From Bifidobacterium breve (GTDB lineage: Bacteria > Actinomycetota > Acidimicrobiia > Acidimicrobiales > Microtrichaceae), in NCBI GenBank assembly GCA_945901935.1, contig CAMDLX010000008.1, positions 1-42,292 of the forward strand: a stretch of 42,292 nt of DNA, written 5' to 3'. This document shows, one piece after another, positions 19,815 to 28,228 of this stretch. How positions within the stretch are numbered: position 1 is the first letter of the stretch; each line of letters begins with the position of its first letter. Below the pieces are notes generated by a model, which had not been told where the DNA came from, did not search any database, and saw only the letters and a program-made list of their open reading frames with translations. Position numbers and translations under genes: made by a program.

Positions 19815-19830
19815 GTTACCGGCGCCAATG
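19784..19830. repeat. Palindromic element R2, copy 3 (47 nt)
   Basis: The arms CATTGGCGCCGCTAA (19784-19798) and TTACCGGCGCCAATG (19816-19830) pair with one mismatch. The inner palindrome ACGGTATCCGT lies at 19802-19812. It truncates the transposase remnant and lies 53 nt from the tRNA-Leu 3' end. Confidence 0.92.
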
Positions 19831-19882
19831 ATTGAGGTGGCGGGGCGAAGTGCCGAGGAAACTGGTCAGGTCGCGATCTGTG

Positions 19883-19969
19883 TGGTGTCGGAGGGGGGAC
19901 TTGAACCCCCACGCCCCTAAGGGCACCAGATCCTTAGTCTGGCGCGTCTGCCAATTCCGCCACTCCGAC
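19883..19969 (-). tRNA. tRNA-Leu, anticodon AAG, CCA encoded
   Basis: The acceptor stem GTCGGAG/CTCCGAC has seven pairs, with discriminator A and an encoded CCA. The D-arm (GGCGGAATTGGCAGACGC), the long variable arm expected of class II tRNAs and the T-arm (GGGGGTTCAAGTCCCCC) are all present. The anticodon stem CCAGA/TCTGG closes a seven-base loop CTAAGGA, which places AAG at positions 34-36 (19933-19935), with T33 and G37 as expected. Leucine is supported by the class II shape and these loop features. A34 is unusual for a bacterial leucine tRNA, where TAG, GAG or CAG would be expected. Confidence 0.93.
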
Positions 19970-20179
19970 GTGGCTACAGATTGCTCTGTTGCGCACGGGA
20001 CTCTAGCGCGTCGCCAAGCAGTCCCCAATATTGCAAAGTTGCAGTGGCTTCAAGCCGGCCTAGCAGGCAAGCCGTTTGGGCCTGCTTCGACACTTGTGAC
20101 CAGTGGACTCACCTAAAGTGTCAAACGGTCCAGTGCTTTCGCACCCCACACTGCTCGCCTACTTGATTGGATTTTCACG

Positions 20180-20719
20180 ATGAGTAATTACGACACCTTT
20201 ATTCTGTTCGCCGCTGAGTACACCGATTTGGCCGACGCCGAGGCCGACTACGAACTCGTAAAAGACATGTACTACGAGCTTGGTCTCGTCGACACCTTCG
20301 ACGCTGCTGTCATCAGCAAAGACACTGAAGGCAAGGTCAAGATCGTTAAGAAGCACGAGCAGCCCACACGTAAAGGTGGATGGGTTGGCGCTGGGCTCGG
20401 CTTAGCTGCCGGCGCTGCGCTGTTGCTCTTTCCTGCCGCTGCAGTTGGTGCAGGCGTGATCATCGGAACAACTGGCGGCGGTGCCGCACTCGGCGCTCTT
20501 GCCGGCCACGTGTCACGCGGCCTATCTCGCCATGACCTGAAAGAGCTCGGCGAGTCACTCGACTCAGGCGATGCCGGGTTGATCGTGGTCGCCGCTCTGG
20601 ACCTTCAGAAGCGGATTGACGAACTGGTCAAGCGCACCGACAAGATCCTGAAGAAGGAACTCAAAGCTGACCGCAAAGAACTCGAGCTTGAGCTCAACGA
20701 GGCCGCATCGGAAGGCTGA
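20180..20719 (+). CDS. DUF1269-family protein
   Basis: The 179-residue protein starts with a ferredoxin-like part (about 1-60, TFDAAVISKDTEGKVKIVKKHEQPTRKGG). A Gly/Ala-rich hydrophobic hairpin follows (about 68-108), then a region ending in a charged, Lys/Glu-rich helical tail (145-179). This order is typical of DUF1269, a family often linked to stress conditions and of unknown role. It is probably membrane-associated. Its last 26 nt overlap the 3' end of the convergent lipid-kinase-like gene. A large imperfect hairpin lies upstream at 20072-20128. Confidence 0.75.
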   Translation: MSNYDTFILFAAEYTDLADAEADYELVKDMYYELGLVDTFDAAVISKDTEGKVKIVKKHEQPTRKGGWVGAGLGLAAGAALLLFPAAAVGAGVIIGTTGGGAALGALAGHVSRGLSRHDLKELGESLDSGDAGLIVVAALDLQKRIDELVKRTDKILKKELKADRKELELELNEAASEG

Positions 20720-22052
20720 CCTTCGGGTGACTCCTTGGCCAGCGGCCCATTGCCACGTCACTGAGATCGACCAACGTTCGAAGGGTCAACGAAGGCCGCT
20801 TTGCCGTGGGTGAGATTCCCACAACTTGTTTTGGTACCCGCAAGCGCAGCGCCATGGGGTCGATTCCGAACTTCAACGGCGGCTCAAGCAGCGCGTATTC
20901 ACCGTCGACCCCAGCTGCAATGGACTCCGAGGAATTCAGGTCGAAGTTCGCCGCCTCCCACCGCAAGAGCGGAGGTGTCGTTACCGAGTCAGGTTGCACC
21001 AGGGCAACGATGCCTAGCAGCCCATCACTCATTGAGGCTCGTCCCCCCAAGCTGAGCGGGCCAAAGTCGTAGGTGTTGTTCGACACATGAATCACCACAG
21101 CAGACTCGTGCTCGGCTCCATCGCCGCCGACAAACTGAAGATCGAGCGCTTCTGCATCGGGCCCGACCAGATCCGGGATGCGGCTCATGGTGGTGCCCAA
21201 CTTGTTGTCTCGATATCCCGAAGAGGCCACGATTTGCCCATAGGCACCTACCGAAACGTTATTGAGAAAGAGCCGGTCGTTCACTCTTCCAACGTCAACT
21301 CTTCGCTCAGATGCAGCGCCAAAAGCATCAAGGCCCGAGCGTAGGTCGGAGCGGTTCAAGCCAAGGTCCATCGCGAAATGGTTTCGTGTCCCGGCCGGGA
21401 TGCAGACAAATGGCAGGTCGTGCTCCATTGCGACTTCGGCCACGACTGCCAGGCTTCCGTCCCCTCCGGCCATTCCAATGCAGTCAGCTCCAGCTGCAAC
21501 AGCGTCTTGGGCAAGCTGCGCTAGGTCACCATCCTCGCCAAGGACTCGCACCGTGATTCCTATCTGCTTTGCTTTGGCCTCGAGCCCCGCCTTTTGGGCT
21601 GCACCACCCCCAGATCGGTTATTGATAATCAAAACGGGATGATGCGCCCGATTGACAACATGCTGATCGCTAGGAATGTGTGACCATGACAAAGCTAAGG
21701 AACTGAAGATATTGGTCGCAATGACCGCAAGAGCAATGGCGAACAGAATCCGCAGATCGAATCTTGCCCATGCCAACGCAACAATCAATGCGGCGATCAT
21801 GAGCAGGAGAAGGACTCCGCTTATCAAACGCTTACTACCTCGACGAGTAATCGTGCGCCAGGCCAGCCAGACAATCAACACCACTGGCAGGAGCGCAACG
21901 ATGAACTCGGGAAACTCCTTTGAAATTCCAACCAGAAGTAAAGCCCCAGCCAGGGCAGCACATGCCAAGGCAAAAACTGCTGACAGACGATGCTGCACGC
22001 GCACTTTGTCGGGACCCTCTGCCTGAGCATCATGGTGCACTGGCGAGGTCAC
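20694..22052 (-). CDS. Diacylglycerol/sphingosine-kinase-like protein with N-terminal membrane helices
   Basis: The 452-residue protein has about four to five hydrophobic helices in the first 130 residues. A lipid-kinase catalytic domain follows: PVLIINNRSGGGAAQ, GMAGGDGSLAVVAE (the nucleotide-binding GGDG motif) and FVCIPAGTRNHFAMDLGL. The C-terminal beta-sandwich domain is also seen (DGEYALLEPPLKFGI). By family, it phosphorylates a lipid hydroxyl with ATP at the cytoplasmic face. The fused membrane part is found in some actinobacterial members. Its neighbour upstream on the same strand is secG, ending 10 nt away on the far side of the start. Confidence 0.8.
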   Translation of the reverse strand: MTSPVHHDAQAEGPDKVRVQHRLSAVFALACAALAGALLLVGISKEFPEFIVALLPVVLIVWLAWRTITRRGSKRLISGVLLLLMIAALIVALAWARFDLRILFAIALAVIATNIFSSLALSWSHIPSDQHVVNRAHHPVLIINNRSGGGAAQKAGLEAKAKQIGITVRVLGEDGDLAQLAQDAVAAGADCIGMAGGDGSLAVVAEVAMEHDLPFVCIPAGTRNHFAMDLGLNRSDLRSGLDAFGAASERRVDVGRVNDRLFLNNVSVGAYGQIVASSGYRDNKLGTTMSRIPDLVGPDAEALDLQFVGGDGAEHESAVVIHVSNNTYDFGPLSLGGRASMSDGLLGIVALVQPDSVTTPPLLRWEAANFDLNSSESIAAGVDGEYALLEPPLKFGIDPMALRLRVPKQVVGISPTAKRPSLTLRTLVDLSDVAMGRWPRSHPKVSLPMRPR

Positions 22053-22062
22053 GGATTTTCTT

Positions 22063-22311
22063 TCAGACGTCGAGCACCATCGACATGATCAGCGTGTTGA
22101 AGCCGAAAGCGAGTGCCAGAACCACGGTGATCCGATCAAGGTTCTTTTCCATGACGGTTGAGCCCGCAGCGGATGCTCCGAGGCCACCACCGAACATGTC
22201 AGAAAGCCCACCACCACGGCCACTATGGATGAGCACTAAGAAGATCAGCCCAATTCCAAGGCCGAACTGAAGTATCCACAAGATGACGGTGATGATTTCC
22301 ACGACCGACAT
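22063..22311 (-). CDS. secG: SecG, protein-export translocase subunit
   Basis: The 82-residue protein has two membrane helices (about 5-27 and 58-79) separated by the family's Gly-rich loop HSGRGGGLSDMFGGG. SecG joins SecY and SecE in the translocation channel of the inner membrane. It lies downstream of tpiA on the same strand, the normal actinobacterial order of gap-pgk-tpiA-secG, so it is probably co-transcribed with the glycolytic genes. Confidence 0.93.
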   Translation of the reverse strand: MSVVEIITVILWILQFGLGIGLIFLVLIHSGRGGGLSDMFGGGLGASAAGSTVMEKNLDRITVVLALAFGFNTLIMSMVLDV

Positions 22312-22414
22312 GCTAACCCAAGGTTCACCCCGAGTTGAATCCTGCGCACAAAATTCGGTGGGATCAGGTCAGACAGACGCGGGCTCAGGTGGGCTGAGGC
22401 GCGATCAGTCGGCT

Positions 22415-23194
22415 CTAGTGGTTGCGGTATTGCACAATCGCAGCAAACTCGTCGGCTTCTAGGCTGGCGCCGCCAACGAGTGCACCGTCAATATCGGGCT
22501 GCGCCATGAGCTCAGCAATGTTGCCGGGCTTGACCGAGCCACCGTACTGAATCCGAACTGACTCAGCTTGCTCTGCGCCACACGCTTCGGCCACTACGCC
22601 TCGGATGAAGGCGCACATATTCTGTGCATCCTCAGAGGTTGCCGTGCGGCCCGTACCAATCGCCCAGATGGGCTCATAGGCAATCACCATCGATGCGACA
22701 TGAGCCTTGGTGACCCCTGCCAAGCCAGCAAGAATCTGCCCCTCCACCTTGGCCTCGGCCCGGCCGGCCTCACGCTCCTCGAGCGTTTCGCCACAGCACA
22801 GGATTGGAGTCATCTCGTTCCCCAGAACGGCCTTGACCTTCTTGTTCACGTCATCGTCAGTCTCGCCAAAAATCTCTCGGCGCTCTGAGTGCCCGACGAT
22901 CACATGCGTCACGTTCAGCTTGGCCAGCATTGGTGCCGAGACTTCGCCGGTGAACGCCCCTTTGGGCTCGAAGTAGCAGTTCTGGGCCCCGATCAGAATC
23001 TTCATCTTGTCTGACTCGATCACCGTTTGAATCGAGCGAATGTCTGTGAAGGGTGGGTGTACCGACACATCCACATTCTCGTGGTCGTCGACATCTAGGC
23101 GGTAGTGCAGCTTTTGCACACACTGGATCGCCTCGAAGTGGTTGTGGTTCATCTTCCAGTTGCCACTGATAATGGGTTTGCGTGGGGTTGCCAT
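22415..23194 (-). CDS. tpiA: Triose-phosphate isomerase
   Basis: The 259-residue length is standard. The active site is complete: Asn12 and Lys14 in GNWKMN, His102 in VGHSERR, Glu174 in AYEPIWAIGTG. It interconverts dihydroxyacetone phosphate and glyceraldehyde 3-phosphate in the cytoplasm. A GAGGT ribosome site precedes the ATG. The gene follows pgk by only 36 nt and belongs to the same transcript. Confidence 0.98.
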   Translation of the reverse strand: MATPRKPIISGNWKMNHNHFEAIQCVQKLHYRLDVDDHENVDVSVHPPFTDIRSIQTVIESDKMKILIGAQNCYFEPKGAFTGEVSAPMLAKLNVTHVIVGHSERREIFGETDDDVNKKVKAVLGNEMTPILCCGETLEEREAGRAEAKVEGQILAGLAGVTKAHVASMVIAYEPIWAIGTGRTATSEDAQNMCAFIRGVVAEACGAEQAESVRIQYGGSVKPGNIAELMAQPDIDGALVGGASLEADEFAAIVQYRNH

Positions 23195-23230
23195 ATCGCT
23201 ACCTCTTCGGTTGGTGATGCTGGATATTTG

Positions 23231-24367
23231 TCAGCTTGCGTTTGAGGCTAGGCGAAGTGCAGCGAGGCCCGGCAAGTCACCCTGCTCAATGAGTTCAAGT
23301 GACGCTCCCCCACCTGTAGAAATGTGCGAGACCTGATCGGCTAGGCCGAACTGTGCAACTGCTGCCGCTGAGTCGCCACCACCGATCACCGAAAAGGCTG
23401 AGCTCTCGGCCACTGAAATTGCAACGGAGCGTGTGCCCGCTTCAAAGCGAGGGTCTTCGAACACGCCCATTGGCCCGTTCCACAGCACGGTTCGGGCTTC
23501 GGCGATGATGTCGCCAAATTCGGCTGCAGCACCGGGACCGATATCTAGCCCCATCCAGCCTTCGGGTAGGGCGCGGCCAAAGTTGCGAACTTCGCCACCT
23601 GCAGAGGGGTCGCCAATCTTTCCGCCGGGGCCAAGTCCAACTACATCGCTTGGCAGGTGCAGACGGTCTCCGTGTTGCTCAAGCAGTTGAGCGCAGGTCT
23701 CAATCTGATCAGGCTCGCACAGTGAGTTGCCGATGGAGTTACCCATCGCAGCGAAGAAGGTGAAGCACATGCCTCCACCGATGATGATGGAATCGGCAAT
23801 CTCGAGCAGAGCTGTCAGCACACCTAATTTGTCAGAGACTTTTGACCCGCCGGTGATGGCAACAAATGGGTGAGAGGGATTTTCACGCAGACCAAGCAAG
23901 ATGTCGACCTCTTTGGCCAACAAGCGCCCAGCCGCAGAAGGGAGCTTGGTTGGCGGGCCGACGATTGATGCGTGTGAGCGATGCGATGCCCCGAAAGCAT
24001 CATTCACATAGAGGTCGTGGCCGGCAATGAGCGAGTCCACAAACGCAGGGTCGTTCGAAGTCTCGCCAGGATTGAACCGCAGGTTCTCGAGCAGTTCCAC
24101 GCCTGGAGCGAGCTCAGACAGACGTTGGCGAACGGGTTCTACTGAATACTGCGGGTCGGGTTCGCCCTTTGGTCGGCCTAGGTGCGTGCACGCAGTCACC
24201 TTTGCGCCGTGCTCGACGAGCCAATTTATGGTCGGGAGTGCGGCTGTAATACGGAGGTCATCGGTGATGACACCGTCCTTGAGCGGCACGTTGAAATCGG
24301 CCCGCAACAGCACGGACTTGCCCGAGACATCGCCCAAGTCTTCAAGTTCGGGAACCCCAAATTTCAC
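23231..24367 (-). CDS. pgk: Phosphoglycerate kinase
   Basis: The protein begins with a GTG codon at 24367, with GAGGAG 5 nt upstream. The 378-residue length is slightly short for the family (about 390-400) but the sequence is complete: LLRADFNVPL, THLGRPKG, VNDAFGASHRSHAS, the nucleotide-binding GGSKVSDK, and the C-terminal IGGGDSAAAVAQFG. It makes ATP from 1,3-bisphosphoglycerate. The gene follows gap with a 93-nt gap that holds a strong hairpin. Confidence 0.98.
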   Translation of the reverse strand: MKFGVPELEDLGDVSGKSVLLRADFNVPLKDGVITDDLRITAALPTINWLVEHGAKVTACTHLGRPKGEPDPQYSVEPVRQRLSELAPGVELLENLRFNPGETSNDPAFVDSLIAGHDLYVNDAFGASHRSHASIVGPPTKLPSAAGRLLAKEVDILLGLRENPSHPFVAITGGSKVSDKLGVLTALLEIADSIIIGGGMCFTFFAAMGNSIGNSLCEPDQIETCAQLLEQHGDRLHLPSDVVGLGPGGKIGDPSAGGEVRNFGRALPEGWMGLDIGPGAAAEFGDIIAEARTVLWNGPMGVFEDPRFEAGTRSVAISVAESSAFSVIGGGDSAAAVAQFGLADQVSHISTGGGASLELIEQGDLPGLAALRLASNAS

Positions 24368-24406
24368 AACATCTCCTCAGCAATTCGGTGTAGTCAGCTT
24401 CTGTCA

Positions 24407-24438
24407 TGCGAGGGACCCTCCACAGGGGGTCCCTCGCA
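24407..24438. promoter_or_regulatory. Strong hairpin between gap and pgk
   Basis: Perfect 12-bp arms TGCGAGGGACCC (24407-24418) and GGGTCCCTCGCA (24427-24438) surround an 8-nt loop. No T-run follows on the minus strand, so a classical terminator is unlikely. It may set an RNA processing point or lower pgk expression relative to gap. Confidence 0.75.
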
Positions 24439-24460
24439 AGACAAAGCGGGTTTTTGGGGA

Positions 24461-25471
24461 TCAGTGGTTGGCTGCGCCTACGATTTTGGCCAAGTCAACT
24501 AGGCGGTTCGAGTAGCCCGTCTCGTTGTCGTACCAAGAAAACACCTTGACCATGTTGCCGATAGCCATGGTCAGGCCAGAATCGAAGATGCTTGAGTAGG
24601 TCGAGCCGACGATGTCGGAGCTCACCAGTGGCTCCTCGGAGTACTCAAGAATTCCCTTGAGGCGACCCTCGGATGCGGCAGCGGCGAACACGGCGTTGAT
24701 CTCTTCGACAGTCACGTCACGGCCAAGGATTCCAACGAAGTCGGTGATTGAACCCGTTGGGATTGGCACACGAAGCGAGGTCCCGTCGAGCTTGCCCTTC
24801 ATAGATTCCAGAACCAATCCAGTAGCGCGTGCCGCACCGGTAGAGGTCGGGATGATGTTGATTGCCGCAGCACGAGCACGTCGCAAATCGGAGTGAGGTC
24901 CGTCTACAAGAACCTGGTCGCCGGTGTAGGCATGCGTGGTGGTCATCAGACCCTTCTGAACTCCGAAGGCGTCATCAAGGACTTTGATCATCGGGACGAA
25001 ACAGTTCGTAGTGCAGGATGCATTTGAGACGATGAAGTCCTTGGACGGATCGAAGGTGTCATCGTTCACGCCCACAACGAAGGTTGCGTCTGCGCCGTTG
25101 GCCGGAGCCGAAACAATGACTCGCGGTGCGCCTGCTTGAAGATGCGCAGCAGCCTTGTCGCGGTCGGTGAAGAAGCCAGTGGACTCAATGACCACGTCGA
25201 CTCCAAGGTCACCCCACGGAATCTCTGCCGGGTCACGGTGTGAGACAACCTTCAGCAGGTCGCCGTCAACGTCAATACCGTCATCGGTCACACTGATCTT
25301 GCCTGGGAACGTTCCCGCCACTGAGTCGCGCTTGAGCAGGTGAGCAAGCGTGGGCAGCGAGCCCAAATCGTTCACTGCAACAAAATCAATATCGGCTCCC
25401 TGTGCAGTTGCTGCACGAAAGAAGTTTCGCCCGATACGGCCAAAGCCATTGATGCCAACACGAATCGTCAT
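24461..25471 (-). CDS. gap: Glyceraldehyde-3-phosphate dehydrogenase
   Basis: The ATG at 25471 is preferred over one six nt further upstream because AAGGG then has proper spacing and the protein starts at the classical MTIRVGINGFGRIGR. The 336-residue length is normal. The catalytic Cys153 lies in SNASCTTN, with its partner His in a later strand. The NAD-binding fold is at the N-terminus. The conserved TTTHAYTGDQ and SWYDNETGYSNR blocks are present. It catalyses NAD-linked oxidative phosphorylation in glycolysis and the reverse in gluconeogenesis. It heads the gap-pgk-tpiA-secG group. Confidence 0.98.
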   Translation of the reverse strand: MTIRVGINGFGRIGRNFFRAATAQGADIDFVAVNDLGSLPTLAHLLKRDSVAGTFPGKISVTDDGIDVDGDLLKVVSHRDPAEIPWGDLGVDVVIESTGFFTDRDKAAAHLQAGAPRVIVSAPANGADATFVVGVNDDTFDPSKDFIVSNASCTTNCFVPMIKVLDDAFGVQKGLMTTTHAYTGDQVLVDGPHSDLRRARAAAINIIPTSTGAARATGLVLESMKGKLDGTSLRVPIPTGSITDFVGILGRDVTVEEINAVFAAAASEGRLKGILEYSEEPLVSSDIVGSTYSSIFDSGLTMAIGNMVKVFSWYDNETGYSNRLVDLAKIVGAANH

Positions 25472-25567
25472 AGCCATCCCTTGTGTACGTAGGTTGAAAA
25501 GTCTGAACATCTTCGCACAGCGGCCAACCCTTCACGACCAGCGGCCGACCAAGCAAGCAATCGGCCT

Positions 25568-26545
25568 TTACAAAGCAGTTGGTAACACGACCCCGGAGCT
25601 GGCGTGGGCGAGCAACTCTGCTAGCGCCGCACCGAGCAAGGCGGGGTCATGCGCCGTAGCTGACTGCGCCGCAAGCATGCCTGGGACTGCCCGAGTTGAA
25701 ACGAGTTCCCCAAGTTCCGCGAGGACGGCATCGGCGGTCGCGATACCGGCAGAGTCCGAGTCGTAGAGCACCACGTCTGGCGTTACTCCATGCCGTTGCA
25801 CAGCACGAACATGATCGACAACGGAGTAACCCACTGTCTCTGGCACCTGAGGGTTGAGGTTGCAGACATACACGAACTGTCCGCTGGCAGCCGCAAGTGC
25901 CTCGGCAATGCCACTCACCGCCGTAGCGGCTAGAACGCTCGTATATAACGAGCCGGGTCCTAACAAGATCTGATCTGCATCCAGGATTGCTTGGACGGCC
26001 TCGGGACATGCCGTTGCATCATGTGGCGACAAACTCACAGACGAGACGTCACTCTGTGAGCCAACTGCTTGCTCACCATGCACCACGTCACCCGAGCGAA
26101 TAGCTGCACGCAACGTGACAGCCTGACGGGTTGCTGGCAATACACGGCCCACGGCACCGAGCAGCTCCCCCACTTGATCCAATGCCGCTACCAAATCACC
26201 CTCGGTATCTTCAAGGGCCACGATCAGTAGATTGCCAAACGCGTGCCCATCTAACTCACCTGCGGCAAAGCGATAGTCCATTGCCCGAGCCAAGACCGAG
26301 GACTCAGCAGCCAGCGCAACTAAACAGGTGCGCAAGTCACCAGGGGCCGGGCGGTCAACCGCAGCGCGCAAGCGGCCAGTAGAACCACCATCGTCGGCAA
26401 CCGTGACCACTGCGGTAATTCGGGCTGCATAGGTCCGCGTGGCGCGCAGCGTTGCGGCAAGTCCGTGACCACCGCCGATGGCTACGACCTTGGGTCCAGC
26501 ACCCGGGGCACGGCCATGAAGCAGGTTGACCGGGTTCCAACTCAT
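25568..26545 (-). CDS. yvcK: YvcK/CofD-like gluconeogenesis factor
   Basis: The 325-residue protein starts with VVAIGGGHGLAATLRATR and TAVVTVADDGGSTGRLR, the nucleotide-sugar binding motifs of this family. A NLNPQVPET block and YDSDSAGI follow. YvcK proteins bind UDP-sugars and affect cell-wall precursor flow and growth on gluconeogenic carbon. The start overlaps the end of rapZ by four bases (ATGA). In many Gram-positive bacteria whiA follows; here gap follows directly after 96 nt. Confidence 0.93.
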   Translation of the reverse strand: MSWNPVNLLHGRAPGAGPKVVAIGGGHGLAATLRATRTYAARITAVVTVADDGGSTGRLRAAVDRPAPGDLRTCLVALAAESSVLARAMDYRFAAGELDGHAFGNLLIVALEDTEGDLVAALDQVGELLGAVGRVLPATRQAVTLRAAIRSGDVVHGEQAVGSQSDVSSVSLSPHDATACPEAVQAILDADQILLGPGSLYTSVLAATAVSGIAEALAAASGQFVYVCNLNPQVPETVGYSVVDHVRAVQRHGVTPDVVLYDSDSAGIATADAVLAELGELVSTRAVPGMLAAQSATAHDPALLGAALAELLAHASSGVVLPTAL

Positions 26546-27396
26546 TTGGCCACATCACGATGACGAACTTGTGGAGTCATTCCTTGCTCTCGTAGCCAAG
26601 CAGCAGTTCGCTCGGCGATAGCAACTGAACGATGACGACCGCCAGTGCAGCCGAACGCAACAGTCAGCACCGACCGTCCCTCGTTGACAAAGGCCGGCAG
26701 TAAGAAGTCCAGCAGCGCAGTCATGCGCTCCATGAACTGCTCCGTGAGTTCAAAGGAACCCACATAGTCCTGGATCTCGGGATCCAATCCTGTCAATGGG
26801 CGCAACTCTTCAACCCAGTGCGGGTTTGGAAGAAAGCGGCAGTCCAGAACCAGGTCAACATCTGGCGGCACGCCGTGCTTGTAACCGAACGACATAATCG
26901 TGACTTGCGTGGTGTCTCGATCTCCGGCTTCACCAAAAATTTCAACCACCCTGCGTCGAAGATCATGCACGTTCATCTCGGAGGTATCGATGACAATGTC
27001 GGCGGACTCACGCACTGGTTCGAGTCGCGTGCGTTCTTGATCGATTGCATTCACAACCGACCCCAAGTCTCCCAACATCGGGTGACGACGCTTGGTGTCG
27101 CCGTACCTGCGCACTAGTACTGGCGTTGCGGCATCTAAGAACACCGTGGTCACCTTTGCACCAGAGGCTCGCAACTCATCAAGCGCGGGAGCGACTCCGT
27201 CAACATTGCCGTCTGAACCCACAATTAAGCCGACCGGCGTGGGCGACTCAGACTTAAATCGCGCCAACTCGCCAACCTTTGGAATGAGTTCGCTTGGCAG
27301 GTTGTCGATGACAAACCAGCCAAGATCCTCGAGCGTGTTCCCCACCTGGGTGCGGCCTGCACCAGACAACCCCGTGACGATCACAAAATCCATCAT
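26542..27396 (-). CDS. rapZ: RapZ family nucleotide-binding protein
   Basis: The 284-residue protein has an N-terminal P-loop variant GLSGAGRT, with Arg in place of the usual Lys; many actinobacterial members share this. LGWFVIDNLP follows, and the C-terminal domain carries FGYKHGVPPDVDLVLDCRFLPNP and CTGGRHRSV. In enteric bacteria RapZ controls glucosamine-6-phosphate synthase through a small RNA; in Gram-positives the role is less clear. A GGGGG ribosome site leads into two adjacent Met codons, either of which may start. It is translationally coupled to yvcK. Confidence 0.93.
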   Translation of the reverse strand: MMDFVIVTGLSGAGRTQVGNTLEDLGWFVIDNLPSELIPKVGELARFKSESPTPVGLIVGSDGNVDGVAPALDELRASGAKVTTVFLDAATPVLVRRYGDTKRRHPMLGDLGSVVNAIDQERTRLEPVRESADIVIDTSEMNVHDLRRRVVEIFGEAGDRDTTQVTIMSFGYKHGVPPDVDLVLDCRFLPNPHWVEELRPLTGLDPEIQDYVGSFELTEQFMERMTALLDFLLPAFVNEGRSVLTVAFGCTGGRHRSVAIAERTAAWLREQGMTPQVRHRDVAK

Positions 27397-27545
27397 TCCC
27401 CCACTTTAACGGCCGAATCTGAAAGAATCGCCTTGCTGCAGGCCGATGGGCTGTAGTGGTGAGCAATATTTATTCTGCTAATTGCATCCAAATTTTGCTC
27501 ACAGACCGAAATACCCGAGTACACCCCCAACCTAAGGAGATATAC

Positions 27546-28121
27546 ATGCGGAACAAGTTCATGATCGGATCACTGGCATTGGTAATGGGCTTCGGTCTCG
27601 TTGCGGGCGCATGCTCGAGCGACTCTGAGTCAGAATCCACCACCACCGAAGCTGAGACGACCGAAACCACCATGGCTGATGACATGGCAGGCGACGAGAA
27701 CATCGTAGAGATTGCCGTTGGCAACCCTGACTTCACCACCTTGGTTGAGCTTGTGACTGCTGCCGGACTTGCTGAGACCCTTTCAGGTGACGGCCCGTTC
27801 ACAGTGTTCGCACCAGTGAACGCAGCATTTGCAGAGGTTCCAGCAGAAACCTTGACTGCACTTGCAGCCGACCCAACTGGCGCACTGACCGACGTACTCA
27901 AGTTGCACGTGATTGCTGGAGAAGTTGATTCAGCTGCAGCAACCGAAGCTGTCGGCACCTGCGTTGAGACCCTTGGTGGCAAGGTGCTCATTGGCCAAGA
28001 AGGCGACAACTTGACCTTCGGTGGAGCAATCATCACCGACGTTGACATCACTGGTTCAAACGGAATCATCCACGTCATTGACGGAGTGGTCACCGCAGCC
28101 TCCGCAGATTGCCCAATGTGA
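27546..28121 (+). CDS. FAS1 (fasciclin) domain lipoprotein
   Basis: ATG 27546 has AAGGAG (27534-27539) at ideal spacing; longer starts are not supported. The 191 residues comprise a lipoprotein signal with L-V-A-G-A-C (Cys23), a Ser/Thr/Glu-rich linker (24-55) and one FAS1 domain. That domain has the H1 motif FTVFAPVNAAFAEVP, LKLHVIAGEV and the closing NGIIHVIDGVV. FAS1 proteins take part in adhesion and surface interactions. It should be anchored outside the membrane. It sits alone between rapZ and a methyltransferase, with a terminator 48 nt after its stop. Confidence 0.9.
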   Translation: MRNKFMIGSLALVMGFGLVAGACSSDSESESTTTEAETTETTMADDMAGDENIVEIAVGNPDFTTLVELVTAAGLAETLSGDGPFTVFAPVNAAFAEVPAETLTALAADPTGALTDVLKLHVIAGEVDSAAATEAVGTCVETLGGKVLIGQEGDNLTFGGAIITDVDITGSNGIIHVIDGVVTAASADCPM

Positions 28122-28168
28122 TCTGAATTACCTTGAACCGGAGCGATACATCGCGCCGGGGAAATTTG

Positions 28169-28207
28169 GAACGGGACGGCGCCTAGCGTCGTCCCGTTCT
28201 TGCTTTT
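28169..28207 (+). terminator. Rho-independent terminator after the FAS1 lipoprotein
   Basis: The arms GAACGGGACG (28169-28178) and CGTCCCGTTC (28190-28199) are perfect, with an 11-nt loop, and TTGCTTTT follows. It fits the + strand gene. It may also serve the convergent methyltransferase weakly. Confidence 0.88.
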
Positions 28208-28228
28208 AGAGCCTGCTCGGGGACTGAT

